The notes beneath the pieces are model-generated. The model was given only the letters and a program-made list of their open reading frames with translations, made no database searches and was not told where the DNA came from. This document shows, piece after piece, positions 45,379 to 54,342 of a stretch of DNA of 64,000 nt; the first letter of the stretch is position 1, and each line of letters begins with the position of its first letter. Origin of the DNA: an uncultured Sutterella sp. (GTDB taxonomy: Bacteria > Pseudomonadota > Gammaproteobacteria > Burkholderiales > Burkholderiaceae_F); NCBI GenBank assembly GCA_902463725.1, contig CABQGK010000001.1:186001-250000 (forward strand), in the 5' to 3' direction. The position numbers were made by a program, and so were the translations under genes.

Positions 45379-45418
45379 AAAGGGACGCTGCGCGACTCTA
45401 AAACGCAGCGTCCCTTTT
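45379..45418 (+). terminator. Strong intrinsic terminator after the gene remnant
   Basis: AAAGGGACGCTGCG (45379-45392) pairs with CGCAGCGTCCCTTT (45404-45417) and a further T. A 14-pair stem; works in both directions, so it may also stop read-through from the binding-protein genes. Confidence 0.85.
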
Positions 45419-45622
45419 GGGATGCACCAGTCGCCTCTGTGTGTGCTCTGCCACGAGATTGAGCATGCAGTTAGCGCGTGCACTCGATGCGGTGGGAGTT
45501 GCTGAACCGCTTTGAGGCACGTGCTCATTGGCTGCTACCGTTTGCGTGCGCACCCATGGCAGAGAGAGGACTGGCGCGGTATGTGCTACGGATCCCGAGG
45601 CAACCGAGGATCCGCGGCCACA

Positions 45623-46384
45623 TTACTTCCAAGTGGGTTCAGTGCCGAACCACTTCTTATAGATTTCCGCATACTCACCGCTTTGCTTCATTTGCGTGAA
45701 GGCTGCGTTGAGTTCATTGGCGAGCGCGGTATTGCCTTTTTTGACCATCATGGCCGTGTAGGTGTGTGAGAGCACATCCGGGAGCAGTTCAGTCTTTTCT
45801 GCAATCTTCGGCTGCATGGTGAGCATGTAGGCGGTTGCAGGCTTGGAGTTGATTACCGCATCCACGCCGTTATTGGAGAGCTCCAACAGCGCTTCACCAA
45901 TCTGATTGAAGGCGGTGATCTTCGCGTCGGGCACTTCTTTGGCTTTGTCGTGCCCAATCGTGCCCATCTGCACCGCAATCTTCTTGCCCTTGAGGTCTTC
46001 GAAATTCTTGATCTTGCCGATGTTTGACTTATTAATCAAAATGGCCAGCCCGCTTTGGTAGAAAGGATCCAAGAAGTCGACCTTCTGTTTGCGTTTTTCG
46101 TTAATCGAAAAGCCCGCAGCGCCCATATCAGCCATACCGGTCATCACCGAGGGGATCACACCGTCGAAGTCCATGTTCTGAAACTGCACATCGTAGCCTG
46201 CGTGTTTAGCCATGGCTTTAACGAGGTCCACTTCAAAGCCCACAATTTCACCCGTGTCGCTCTTGACGAACTCAAACGGAGCATAGGCAGCGTTGGTCGC
46301 AACGCGTAGTGTTTTGGCAAGACCGCCTTGGGCAAACATCATCATCGAGGCGGCAGTCATGCAGAGAAGGGCAATTTTTTTCAT
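45623..46384 (-). CDS. Periplasmic amino-acid-binding protein (family 3)
   Basis: Solute receptor for a polar amino acid ABC importer (ArtJ/GlnH type), exported by a Sec signal peptide (residues 1-23, cleavage after GGLA). Family 3 marks: LRVATNAAYAPFEFV, DLVKAMAKHAGY, and DFLDPFYQSGLAILI. 253 residues. It is closely similar to the gene upstream on the same strand (both end IYKKWFGTEP), so the two arose by tandem duplication. No permease or ATPase gene lies in the neighbourhood, so the transporter must be encoded elsewhere. The ligand cannot be read. Confidence 0.88.
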   Translation of the reverse strand: MKKIALLCMTAASMMMFAQGGLAKTLRVATNAAYAPFEFVKSDTGEIVGFEVDLVKAMAKHAGYDVQFQNMDFDGVIPSVMTGMADMGAAGFSINEKRKQKVDFLDPFYQSGLAILINKSNIGKIKNFEDLKGKKIAVQMGTIGHDKAKEVPDAKITAFNQIGEALLELSNNGVDAVINSKPATAYMLTMQPKIAEKTELLPDVLSHTYTAMMVKKGNTALANELNAAFTQMKQSGEYAEIYKKWFGTEPTWK

Positions 46385-46503
46385 GATTCGGGTTCCTTGC
46401 GCGCAATGAGTCTGAGCACTGGCGCGTATTTGTCTGGGGATGGCGTTGCGAGCGCGCTCTGGAATGGGCTCGCAACACGACGCTCATAAGGTTGGTTGGC
46501 TGC

Positions 46504-47277
46504 TTAGATCCCAAGCGCAGCCATGTCGGGCTCCGTGCCAAACCACTTCTTGTAGATGGCGGCGTATTCGCCATTCTTTTTCAGTTCGGCGAGCGCCTGA
46601 TTGAGTTCATTCAGTAGCGCCGTGTTCTTTTTGTTGACAATCTGACCAACGTGCGTTGCGGTGAGCCACCCAGGCAGTAGCGAGGTCGTCTCAGCAATCT
46701 TCGGCTGCACCTGCAGCATGTATTCGGTGGCGGGGCGTGAGTTGATCACGGCATCCACACCGCCATTGGCTAGCTCAAGGATGGCTTCGCCCGAGTGGTT
46801 GAAGGTCTTGATCTGCGCGCCAGGGATTTCTTTGGCTTTATCAGCGGCGACGCTACCGAGTTGCACAGCGATTTTCTTGCCGTGCAGATCTTCAAACTTC
46901 GTGATCTTGCCAACTTGGCTCTTGTGCACCAAGATGGCAAGGCCGCTCTTGTAGAAAGGATCGACAAAATTCACCTTCTCTTTGCGCTTTTCATTCATCG
47001 AAAAGCCCGACGCACCCACATCGACGTTGCCGCTCATGACCGCAGGGATAATGCCGTCAAAGTCAATGCTTTGAATGACGACGTTGTAGCCCGCTTTTTT
47101 ACCCATGGCGCGGATGAGATCCATTTCAAAGCCGGTGATCTCTTTGGTTTGCGAATTGACAAATTCAAAGGGCGCAAAGGTGGGGTTGGTCGCGACTTTA
47201 AGATCTTTAGCTGCGGCCCCAAAGGAGAGCCCCATGGCGAGGGTGGCGCAGAGTGCGGTAAAAGCGAATGTCTTCAT
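46504..47277 (-). CDS. Periplasmic amino-acid-binding protein (family 3), tandem paralogue
   Basis: Second family 3 receptor, 257 residues, Sec signal peptide to about residue 23 (GAAA). Shared blocks with its neighbour: LKVATNPTFAPFEFV, GASGFSMNEKRKEKVNFVDP and the IYKKWFGTEP end. Differences concentrate in the hinge and the pocket half, consistent with different ligands. ATG 47277 is chosen over an in-frame ATG five codons earlier because GAGG precedes it by nine bases. First of the pair in transcription; 119 bases separate them. Confidence 0.88.
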   Translation of the reverse strand: MKTFAFTALCATLAMGLSFGAAAKDLKVATNPTFAPFEFVNSQTKEITGFEMDLIRAMGKKAGYNVVIQSIDFDGIIPAVMSGNVDVGASGFSMNEKRKEKVNFVDPFYKSGLAILVHKSQVGKITKFEDLHGKKIAVQLGSVAADKAKEIPGAQIKTFNHSGEAILELANGGVDAVINSRPATEYMLQVQPKIAETTSLLPGWLTATHVGQIVNKKNTALLNELNQALAELKKNGEYAAIYKKWFGTEPDMAALGI

Positions 47278-47534
47278 GATGTGTTGCCTCATTGTCTGGT
47301 GGTGGACCGCACAGGCGCGCTAGGTTGAGGGGGATCAGCTTAGTGCGCATGGGCGGCGCGTCAATTTTTTTCAGGACCGCGCTCTGCGTCCCCGAGGGGG
47401 TGAGGGCGCATTGAGCGTCGGCCATGAGTGAAATATATTGATCGCTCGTGGGCGCTGCCGAAAAATGAACACACCCCTTGGGATAGAGCGAGGCGAATCG
47501 GGGGTTTACCCTAATTGCCTGAAAATGATCGAAA

Positions 47535-47556
47535 TTGTCGACGAATTGGTCGACAA
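47535..47556. promoter_or_regulatory. Inverted repeat, probable operator
   Basis: TTGTCGAC (47535-47542) and GTCGACAA (47549-47556) around six bases, between the binding-protein genes and the YihY-family gene. The same core recurs in the 14-base palindrome at 47802-47815. The core TTGTCGACAA is of the type bound by GntR-family regulators; no such regulator is in this window. Confidence 0.5.
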
Positions 47557-47620
47557 AAAAGCGGGTGGCCGCATGATGTGTGGCTTCGAGGAGAAAGGGG
47601 GCGGGTGGCGGGTAGCGACA

Positions 47621-47657
47621 AAAAAAGACCGGCACTCGTCGAAATGCCGGTCTTTTT
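47621..47657. terminator. Bidirectional intrinsic terminator
   Basis: A-run and AGACCGGCA (to 47634) pair with TGCCGGTCT and a T-run (47645-47657). It has the full form on both strands although it stands between divergent genes, so it must end a transcript starting inside this gap or shield the two promoters from each other. Confidence 0.8.
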
Positions 47658-47801
47658 CCCCCTCTGAAAGACTGGGTGACATCACATCGACCCATCTTCC
47701 CACACCAGACAATGGTGCCGAGATGATTATCTCGTGACACCGAGTGCTTAGAGAAACTCGATGCTTGAGTGAATCATACACAGTTTCTCAACGTTTGTCC
47801 A

Positions 47802-47815
47802 ATTTGTCGACAAAT
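47802..47815. promoter_or_regulatory. Perfect 14-base palindrome before the YihY-family gene
   Basis: ATTTGTCGACAAAT, 70 bases upstream of the start at 47885. It shares its TTGTCGACAA core with the repeat at 47535-47556, so both are probably bound by the same regulator. Confidence 0.55.
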
Positions 47816-47884
47816 AGCAGAGCCCTGTTTTTGCCGTCGAAATTGTCTAAAATCATTTCAGAAATCATGCATAACGAGGCACCA

Positions 47885-49219
47885 ATGAGCGTAGAGAAAA
47901 AGGCTGTGAGTGCGAGGGCGCTCGTGAACCTCGCCAAAGGGCGTTGGCCCGCGTTGGGCGAGCTGTTTGCGTTTTTGAGTGCGCGCCTGCGCGAGACGCA
48001 TGTCCCCGAGGTAGCGAGTTCGATGACACTAACGACGCTGCTATCGATCGTACCGATATTGGCGGTCAGTTTGGCGGTTTTTTCGGCGTTTCCAAGTTTT
48101 GCTGACACCCGCGCCGCGCTTGAGTCGATGCTCTTTGAGAGCTTTTTGCCCGCGCAGTACAGCGAGGTGATTGTGGGGTACTTGCGAGATTTTTCTCTGC
48201 ACGCCTCGGGACTCGGCTTTTTTGGTTTGGTGGGCTTGACGATCACCTCGCTCATGCTGATCAATAAGCTCTTTACGACGATTAACTCTATCTTTGGTGT
48301 GCGTGAGCCGCGCGCTTGGGTGCAGCGCCTTTTGCTCTATTGGGCGCTCTTGACACTTGGGCCACTGGCGGCGGCGTTTTCGCTGACGGTCTCTACGCAA
48401 GTCTTGCGTGCTGCAGCGCAGGGCATTGAGGCGGGGCTTCTCACACAGGTGCTGGTCTACGCACAAGGGGGCCTACAGACCATTGCTTACGCGCTCCTTT
48501 TCCGTCTAGTTCCCAATTGCTTTGTGCGTTGGTCGCACGCGCTTGTGGGTGGGCTCTTTGTCGTGCTAGCCAATAGTCTCGTTCGAATTGGCTTTGAACA
48601 CTATGTGAGTGCCGGCACGATGGGCAATATCTATGGCGCTTTTGTGGCGCTGCCCGTGCTGATGCTTTGGATTTACATCGGCTGGTATTTGATTTTCTTT
48701 GGGGCTAGTGTCACCGCAACGATGCCGCTCTTTACAAGCGGGCGCTTCCGTGATACGTATCGCGCGGGGAATCGATTCCTGACGGGCGTAGCACTCTTAA
48801 AGGTGCTCTACGAAGAGCGTGAGGCGCTTCGCCCTGTGGTTTCGCTCTCGCATCTCTGTGCACGGGTCGGCACACACCCGCAAATGGCTCGTGACATTCT
48901 CACGGCGCTCGCTGCTGCGGGCTACTGCGTGGAGAGCGCCAGTGGCGCTAATAACAAAACGCCCGACTGGACGCTCGTTGCCGATGCTGAGCGCACAACA
49001 CTGATGGGTGCGCTCGAGGCGCTTCTTTTAGATGGGCGCAATGAGCTGGTTGTAGGGGAGCCCAAGCACCACCATGAAGAGGGACTTTTGCGCGCATGGT
49101 ATCAGGCGCTCACGCAAAGCCCAGCGCTGAGCGCGCCGCTCTCGGTGAGCCTCACGCTCAGTGAGCCTTTTGAAGAGGTGGCACACGCGGCTGCGCCCGC
49201 GCGCCAAGATGAGCAGTAA
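47885..49219 (+). CDS. YihY/BrkB-family inner-membrane protein
   Basis: Member of the YihY (UPF0761, formerly RNase BN/BrkB) family. About six membrane helices in residues 50-300; typical blocks are VPEVASSMTLTTLLSIVPIL, FFGLVGLTITSLMLINKLFT and LMLWIYIGWYLIFFGASVTA. The C-terminal 130 residues hold a winged-helix-like segment (LCARVGTHPQMARDILTALA) seen in part of the family. Despite the old name it is not a proven nuclease; envelope function is assumed. ATG 47885 has GAGG six bases upstream. 444 residues. Confidence 0.85.
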   Translation: MSVEKKAVSARALVNLAKGRWPALGELFAFLSARLRETHVPEVASSMTLTTLLSIVPILAVSLAVFSAFPSFADTRAALESMLFESFLPAQYSEVIVGYLRDFSLHASGLGFFGLVGLTITSLMLINKLFTTINSIFGVREPRAWVQRLLLYWALLTLGPLAAAFSLTVSTQVLRAAAQGIEAGLLTQVLVYAQGGLQTIAYALLFRLVPNCFVRWSHALVGGLFVVLANSLVRIGFEHYVSAGTMGNIYGAFVALPVLMLWIYIGWYLIFFGASVTATMPLFTSGRFRDTYRAGNRFLTGVALLKVLYEEREALRPVVSLSHLCARVGTHPQMARDILTALAAAGYCVESASGANNKTPDWTLVADAERTTLMGALEALLLDGRNELVVGEPKHHHEEGLLRAWYQALTQSPALSAPLSVSLTLSEPFEEVAHAAAPARQDEQ

Positions 49220-49271
49220 GCGTAGCATCGCGCCTAAGCGTTCTCTGGCGCAGTGTGCGGGCGCAAAAAAG

Positions 49272-49301
49272 AAGGCCGACAGTTCATACGCTGCCGGCCT
49301 T
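49272..49301 (-). terminator. Intrinsic terminator after the parvulin gene
   Basis: AAGGCCG (49272-49278) pairs with CGGCCTT (49295-49301). On the minus strand the stem is followed by TTCTTTTTT, so it ends the parvulin gene, whose stop lies 30 bases away. Confidence 0.8.
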
Positions 49302-49332
49302 ACGCATTCTGCGAAACGTTTGAAGCGCTCTA

Positions 49333-50115
49333 TTACTTCACGTCAGCGCCACGCACCACTTCTTGGAAGTGCTGCTGCACGCGCTGGTTCATGAGCGCCT
49401 GACGCAGCTGAGCCTTGAGCTGATCAAACTTCGGGAAGAGCTGCGCGGGACGGGTGGCTTCGAGCTTGAGAATATGGAAGCCATCCTGCAGACGGATCGG
49501 CTGCTGGGAAACGTCGCCCGCTTTCAGCACCGAGAAGGCAGCGCCGAACGTGCTCGGCACCTGCTTCGGAACGATCCAGTTGAGGTCGCCCCCCTTGGTC
49601 TTGGTGTTCGCGTCGGTAGAGACTTCCTGCGCGAGCTTGGCAAAGTCAGCGCCCTTGCCAAGGCGTTCGATCACGTTCTTAGCCTGATCTTCGGTTGCCA
49701 CAACGATATGGCGGACGTGGTATTCGGTATCGCCGTAGGCGCGCTTTTCATTTTCATAAGCCTTCTGCAGATCCGAGTCGGAGACGGGATTAGCATCAGC
49801 CCACTGACGAGCCACGGCGTTAATGAGGATGGAATCCTGGGCTTCTTTGATAGCCTGCTTGACCTGAGGAAGTCCTTCGACCTTGGCCTTCTTGGCTTCC
49901 TGCAACATCACGGTACGTTCGATGAGAATGTTCTTGACGAGACGTTCAAGATCAGCGCCCGCGGGCTGACCCTGCTGCACGAGCAGGTCATAAACAGCCT
50001 GCTGCTGGGCGACGGAAACCGCTTCGCCATTGACCTTAAAAGCGGCGAGTTGAGCGTTGGCGGCGGCAGCCCCCATCAGTGAAACGAGACCGAGGGCAAT
50101 CAGTTTTTTGTTCAT
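49333..50115 (-). CDS. Periplasmic parvulin-type peptidyl-prolyl isomerase
   Basis: Exported chaperone/isomerase for envelope proteins. Sec signal peptide residues 1-21 (cleavage after ANA), a SurA_N-like helical part (about 30-125), and a rotamase domain (about 130-225) with the typical YHVRHIVVATEDQAKNVIERL and KTKGGDLNWI blocks. The C-terminal 30 residues form a helix. 260 residues, close to the PpiC/PrsA-like proteins common in Burkholderiales. It does not have the two rotamase domains of SurA. Confidence 0.9.
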   Translation of the reverse strand: MNKKLIALGLVSLMGAAAANAQLAAFKVNGEAVSVAQQQAVYDLLVQQGQPAGADLERLVKNILIERTVMLQEAKKAKVEGLPQVKQAIKEAQDSILINAVARQWADANPVSDSDLQKAYENEKRAYGDTEYHVRHIVVATEDQAKNVIERLGKGADFAKLAQEVSTDANTKTKGGDLNWIVPKQVPSTFGAAFSVLKAGDVSQQPIRLQDGFHILKLEATRPAQLFPKFDQLKAQLRQALMNQRVQQHFQEVVRGADVK

Positions 50116-50364
50116 TTAGTAATACTCCGTTAGCCCACCGAGTCCCCTGCAATGCGCTACTCGCCTGTTGCAGCAACTCGGGGGAGCTTGGGGCGTTGCG
50201 TCCAGAACCTATCTAGACGCCAGCGTCCCCGACGATGAGGCTGAAGAAGACCACGTCGTCTTATTCAGCCGCCAGGGTCACATATTATCGAAAATATCTT
50301 CGGTTGATGTCATGTGGGGCAGAGCGCCGCCCTATGTGCGGTGGGCGCTTGCCGCTCCACGCCC

Positions 50365-50973
50365 CTAATTTTGCCCATGCGGTTTACTGGTCGCGATGAA
50401 AACGGATAGCGCAATTGTAAATAGTAGTGTCAACCCCATCAGACCAAAGAGTTTGAAGTTGACCCAAATCTCCGTGGAGCAGGTATAGGCAACGAGCAGG
50501 TTAAGCGCTGCTAAAAAGAGGCAAAAAACAAGAGAGAGACGGTCAATGGTGCGCCAGCGTGCGTCACTAAGCTCAAGGTCTTCGACGGTGGAAAACACCG
50601 ACTTGAGTGTGAGCTTGCCACGCAACATCTGCACCGCGAGTGCGCCCCCCATGAGCAGATAGAGAATCGTGGGCTTCCACTTGATAAACATTTCGTTATG
50701 AAAGTAGAGCGTCATGCCGCCAAAGACAATGATGAGCACCACGCTCATCAGGAACATGCGGCTGATGGGTCGGCGCGTCACCAGATTAAAGAGCACCTGC
50801 ACAAGCGAGACAACGATGGCGGTGAGGGTCGCGGCGAGAATGGGCGCTGTTCCCTCAGGAATGCTACCGATGACGGGCGTCAGTAGCGCGGCTACTTGCT
50901 CGGCATGGGATTCGGCGTATTTGAAGATCGCGAAAAACGCGACAATATTCAGTAAATCGGCTAGGGCTTTCAT
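50365..50973 (-). CDS. yciB: Septation/intracellular septation protein YciB (IspZ)
   Basis: Inner-membrane protein of the YciB family, linked to cell-envelope synthesis and division. 202 residues with five membrane helices. Family blocks: DLLNIVAFFAIFKYAE at the start, FGGMTLYFHNEMFIKWKPTI in the middle and NFKLFGLMGLTLLF at the end. The ATG at 50973 matches the family start; the longer in-frame extension upstream is polar and not conserved in type. Confidence 0.9.
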   Translation of the reverse strand: MKALADLLNIVAFFAIFKYAESHAEQVAALLTPVIGSIPEGTAPILAATLTAIVVSLVQVLFNLVTRRPISRMFLMSVVLIIVFGGMTLYFHNEMFIKWKPTILYLLMGGALAVQMLRGKLTLKSVFSTVEDLELSDARWRTIDRLSLVFCLFLAALNLLVAYTCSTEIWVNFKLFGLMGLTLLFTIALSVFIATSKPHGQN

Positions 50974-51384
50974 GGTGCTTGGGCGGTGTGAAAAGCAATG
51001 GGTTCTGCCAGCACGCAACTGGGCTGGCTCACATGTATCGCTGGAGCGTAGCACAAAATGACACGCAGAGTGCGGCGCTCGGGCGCGTGCGCTACTTGGG
51101 TACACACTTCTTTACAGGGTAAAACGCGCTGCACGCCGCTTTGCTCGGCCAGCCTCGCGGGCTACTGGTATCATTTCTGCCAAGGTGTGGGTTGGTGCGA
51201 TCCGCCCGCGCAAGCAACGTTCACTTTTGAGATTTTCTTGCGCCCGAGACTGCCCGCCCACATGACTTCGGATTCAGAGTGTTTCAGCGAGTTGGGTTGG
51301 CGTCTATCAGAAACCTAGTGTGTTTTTGTTTGAGTCGTCTTGCCTGCCCCCTGGGACCAACACAATCGAAAGGATCCACTCTCA
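50974..51384. other. Intergenic region before the M16 peptidase
   Basis: About 410 bases between divergent genes without a supported gene. An extended -10 element, TGGTATCAT at 51166-51174, could serve the M16 gene. I see no terminator or strong repeat. Confidence 0.4.
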
Positions 51385-54144
51385 ATGCATTTCATGAAAA
51401 AACTCGTGCTCTCCTCGGCTGTGGCCGCAGTGGGAGCCTCTGCCGTCTGTGCAGCGCCGAAGGAGAAAGTTGTGACGCAACTGCCCGTGCCTCAGCCCGT
51501 GGTGACTGTTGAAGGGATTACTGAATACGCCCTTCCGAATGGGCTCAAAATTGTCCTCTACCCAGATCAAAGTAAACCGACTGCCACAGTCAACATGACG
51601 TATTTAGTCGGTTCTCGTCAGGAAAATTATGGTGAGACGGGGATGGCACATTTGCTTGAGCACCTCATGTTTAAGGGTAGCAAAAACTTCCCCAACCCCA
51701 CAGCTGAGTTCACCAAGCGCGGCTTCCGTATGAACGGTAGCACTTGGCTTGACCGCACGAACTACCACGTCTCGTTTACCGCCACCGATGACAACATGCA
51801 GTGGGCCATCGCTTGGCAAGCCGATGCGATGATCAACTCGTTTATTGCGCGTAAGGATCTCGATACAGAGATGACCGTGGTGCGCAACGAGTACGAGATG
51901 GGTGAAAATCGTCCGAGCTCCGTGCTCATGAAGCGCATGCAGTCGGTGCTTTTTGACTGGCATGCCTATGGGCGTAGCACGATTGGTGCGCGTAGCGACA
52001 TTGAAAATGTCGAGATTCCCAATTTGCGCGCCTTCTACGAGAAGTACTATCAGCCCGACAACGCGGTGCTCACGATCACGGGGAAGTTTGACGTGGAAAA
52101 GGTGCTCGGTTGGGTAGCGAAGAGCTTTGGCCCCATTCCTAAGCCCAAGCGCGAGCTGCCGCACGAGTGGACCGTGGAGCCCACGGCTGACGGGGAGCGC
52201 AACTTTGTGGTGCGTCGTCCGGGCGAAACGAAGATGATCATGATTGGTTATCGTGTCCCCTCGGCGCTCTCGCCTGAGTACGAACCCGTCAATACCGCGA
52301 CGTCCATTCTTGGAACCGAGCCCACGGGGCGTCTCTATAAGGCGCTTGTGGAAAAGGGTTTAGCGAGCCAAGTCTTTGGTTGGACCGTGGCAGGCAAGCA
52401 GCCTGGGTTTGTGATTTTTGGCGCGATGCTCAAAAAAGATGCGGATGTTGAGCCCGTCAAGAATGCGATGATCGACGTGATCGAGGGCACTTTTGAAAAG
52501 ACGCCCACCACCAGCGAAGAGCTCGACTACGAAAAGCACGATCAGGCGCTCATGTTTGAGCGTCAGCTCGCTGACCCCGAGAGCTTCGGGATTGAACTCT
52601 CTGAGTACATTGCGTTGGGGGACTGGCGGCTCTTCTTTGTGGACCGTGAGGAAAACGAAAAGCTTACCGCGCCCGCTGTGGATGCCGCAGCGAAGAAGTA
52701 CTTTGTGCGCGATAACCGTGTCGTCGGGGTTTATATCCCAACGACCGATTTGAAGCGTGCGGAAATTCCCGCTGCGCCGAGCGCTGAAGAGCTGCTCAAG
52801 AGCTACCACTTCAAGACCGAAGGTAAAGTGGCTGAGGCCTTTGATCCGGATCCCGATAATATCAATGCGCGTACGACGATCGTTGATATTGGTGGTGTGA
52901 AGGCGGCACTGCTACCGAAGCAGAGCCTTGGGAGCACGGTAGAGGTGCGCATGCTCTTTACCAATGGGACGCCGAGCACCAACGGTAACATGGCGCTTAA
53001 CCGCGTTGCTGCGGAGATGTTCTCGCGTGGCACCAACGATATGAACCGCGAGCAGATTGAGCAACAGTTCACGAAGCTCAAGATGGAGGGCAACCCCTTT
53101 GACTTTACGACGGATCGCGAGCACCTCGCTGAGGCCGTGAAGTTTGCCGCGCACCTAATCCTCGATTCGACCTTCTCTGAAGAGGAATTCAAGCTCTTGA
53201 AGTCGCAACTGCTGACCCGTACCCGTGCCATGACGGACGATCCGGGTACGAAGGCGCGTGATGCGCTCAATGAGCACTTCAATACGTATCCGGCAGGCGA
53301 CGCGCGCCACGCGGAAACCTCCGCTGAGCTCATCGATGAACTTGAAAAGCTCACGATTGCCGATGTCCGTCGCCACATCAAAGACGTGTTCCAGACGGGC
53401 AATGGCTACTTGGCTGTCGTGGGTGACTTTGACCCAGCAGAGGTGCAAAAGCTCTTTTCCGAGTCGCTCATCGGTAAGAAGAGCGCCACGGTCGCCTTTG
53501 AGCGCCCGGTGCAGGAATTTAAGCCCATTGCGGCAAAGCGCATCGTCATTGATACGCCTGAAAAGGAAAATGCCGTGCTCTATACGCGCGTGGATTTCCC
53601 TGCCAATAAGGACGACGCGGATGCGGCAGCGCTCTATGTGGCTGACTGGATTCTCGGTGGCTCCACGGGCCTCTCGAACCGTCTTGTGAATCGTATCCGC
53701 CAGAAGGAAGGGCTCTCCTACGGTGTGGGCAGCAACCTGCAGTTACCGCGCTTTGGCAACCGTGCCCGCTGGACGGTTGGACTCATTGCTGCGCCGCAGA
53801 ATGTCGCGCAGGCCGAAGCAAGCCTCATGGATGAGATCCGTAAGGCCAGCATGGACGGCGTGACGCAGGCGGAACTCGACGCGGCTAAACGCGGTCTCTT
53901 GGACTACCGCGCGATTAACCGCGCGCAGGACCGTACGCTGGTGGGCGGTTGGATTCGACTCATGGAGAAGGACCAGAACTGGTCGAACTCTAAGGAGCTC
54001 GATGACGCTATTCGTGCCCTCACGCTCGACGACGTCAACCGCGCGATGAAGCGCTTTGCCGATGCGGAGAAAATCTCCGTGGTAATCGCGGGTGACGTGA
54101 AAAAGGCCAAAGAGGCGGGTAAGGACTTCACCGTGAAGCCCTAA
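51385..54144 (+). CDS. Periplasmic M16 zinc peptidase, double-domain
   Basis: Pitrilysin-type metallopeptidase of 919 residues, exported by a Sec signal peptide (residues 1-23). The inverted zinc motif HLLEH is at residues 89-93 (GMAHLLEHLMFKG), with the third ligand Glu about 76 residues later in NEYEMGENR. The second half (from about 470) is a catalytically silent M16 repeat ending in a C-terminal domain with LSNRLVNRIRQKEGLSYGVG. Single-chain double M16 proteins like this degrade peptides in the periplasm. AGGA about ten bases upstream supports 51385; 51394 is an alternative start. Confidence 0.88.
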   Translation: MHFMKKLVLSSAVAAVGASAVCAAPKEKVVTQLPVPQPVVTVEGITEYALPNGLKIVLYPDQSKPTATVNMTYLVGSRQENYGETGMAHLLEHLMFKGSKNFPNPTAEFTKRGFRMNGSTWLDRTNYHVSFTATDDNMQWAIAWQADAMINSFIARKDLDTEMTVVRNEYEMGENRPSSVLMKRMQSVLFDWHAYGRSTIGARSDIENVEIPNLRAFYEKYYQPDNAVLTITGKFDVEKVLGWVAKSFGPIPKPKRELPHEWTVEPTADGERNFVVRRPGETKMIMIGYRVPSALSPEYEPVNTATSILGTEPTGRLYKALVEKGLASQVFGWTVAGKQPGFVIFGAMLKKDADVEPVKNAMIDVIEGTFEKTPTTSEELDYEKHDQALMFERQLADPESFGIELSEYIALGDWRLFFVDREENEKLTAPAVDAAAKKYFVRDNRVVGVYIPTTDLKRAEIPAAPSAEELLKSYHFKTEGKVAEAFDPDPDNINARTTIVDIGGVKAALLPKQSLGSTVEVRMLFTNGTPSTNGNMALNRVAAEMFSRGTNDMNREQIEQQFTKLKMEGNPFDFTTDREHLAEAVKFAAHLILDSTFSEEEFKLLKSQLLTRTRAMTDDPGTKARDALNEHFNTYPAGDARHAETSAELIDELEKLTIADVRRHIKDVFQTGNGYLAVVGDFDPAEVQKLFSESLIGKKSATVAFERPVQEFKPIAAKRIVIDTPEKENAVLYTRVDFPANKDDADAAALYVADWILGGSTGLSNRLVNRIRQKEGLSYGVGSNLQLPRFGNRARWTVGLIAAPQNVAQAEASLMDEIRKASMDGVTQAELDAAKRGLLDYRAINRAQDRTLVGGWIRLMEKDQNWSNSKELDDAIRALTLDDVNRAMKRFADAEKISVVIAGDVKKAKEAGKDFTVKP

Positions 54145-54175
54145 CGAGCGCGCTCTCTCTACGGTATAGCCAAGG

Positions 54176-54227
54176 GGGGTTCTTTGTGGTGCGGCGCAGG
54201 CCGTGCAGCAAAGAGCCCCATATTTTT
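54176..54227 (+). terminator. Intrinsic terminator after the M16 peptidase
   Basis: GGGGTTCTTTG (54176-54186) pairs with CAAAGAGCCCC (54209-54219) with one G-T pair, followed by a T-rich stretch to 54227. Confidence 0.8.
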
Positions 54228-54306
54228 GGGCGTGCATCGCACCGGACGTGAAAACAATTGGTACCTACTGAGATACCAAGAATAGGGTATTTGGGGTTTA
54301 TACCTA

Positions 54307-54335
54307 TTGCAAATGAGAATCATTTGCAATAAACT
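54307..54335 (+). promoter_or_regulatory. Fur-box promoter
   Basis: A perfect inverted repeat with ten-base arms TTGCAAATGA (54307-54316) and TCATTTGCAA (54320-54329). Its 19-base core (54309-54327) agrees with the classical Fur consensus at 14 positions by hand count. The repeat sits exactly between a possible -35 TTGCAA (54307-54312) and, 17 bases on, a -10 TAAACT (54330-54335), the layout of an iron-repressed promoter reading rightward. Confidence 0.8.
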
Positions 54336-54342
54336 TCCTCTC

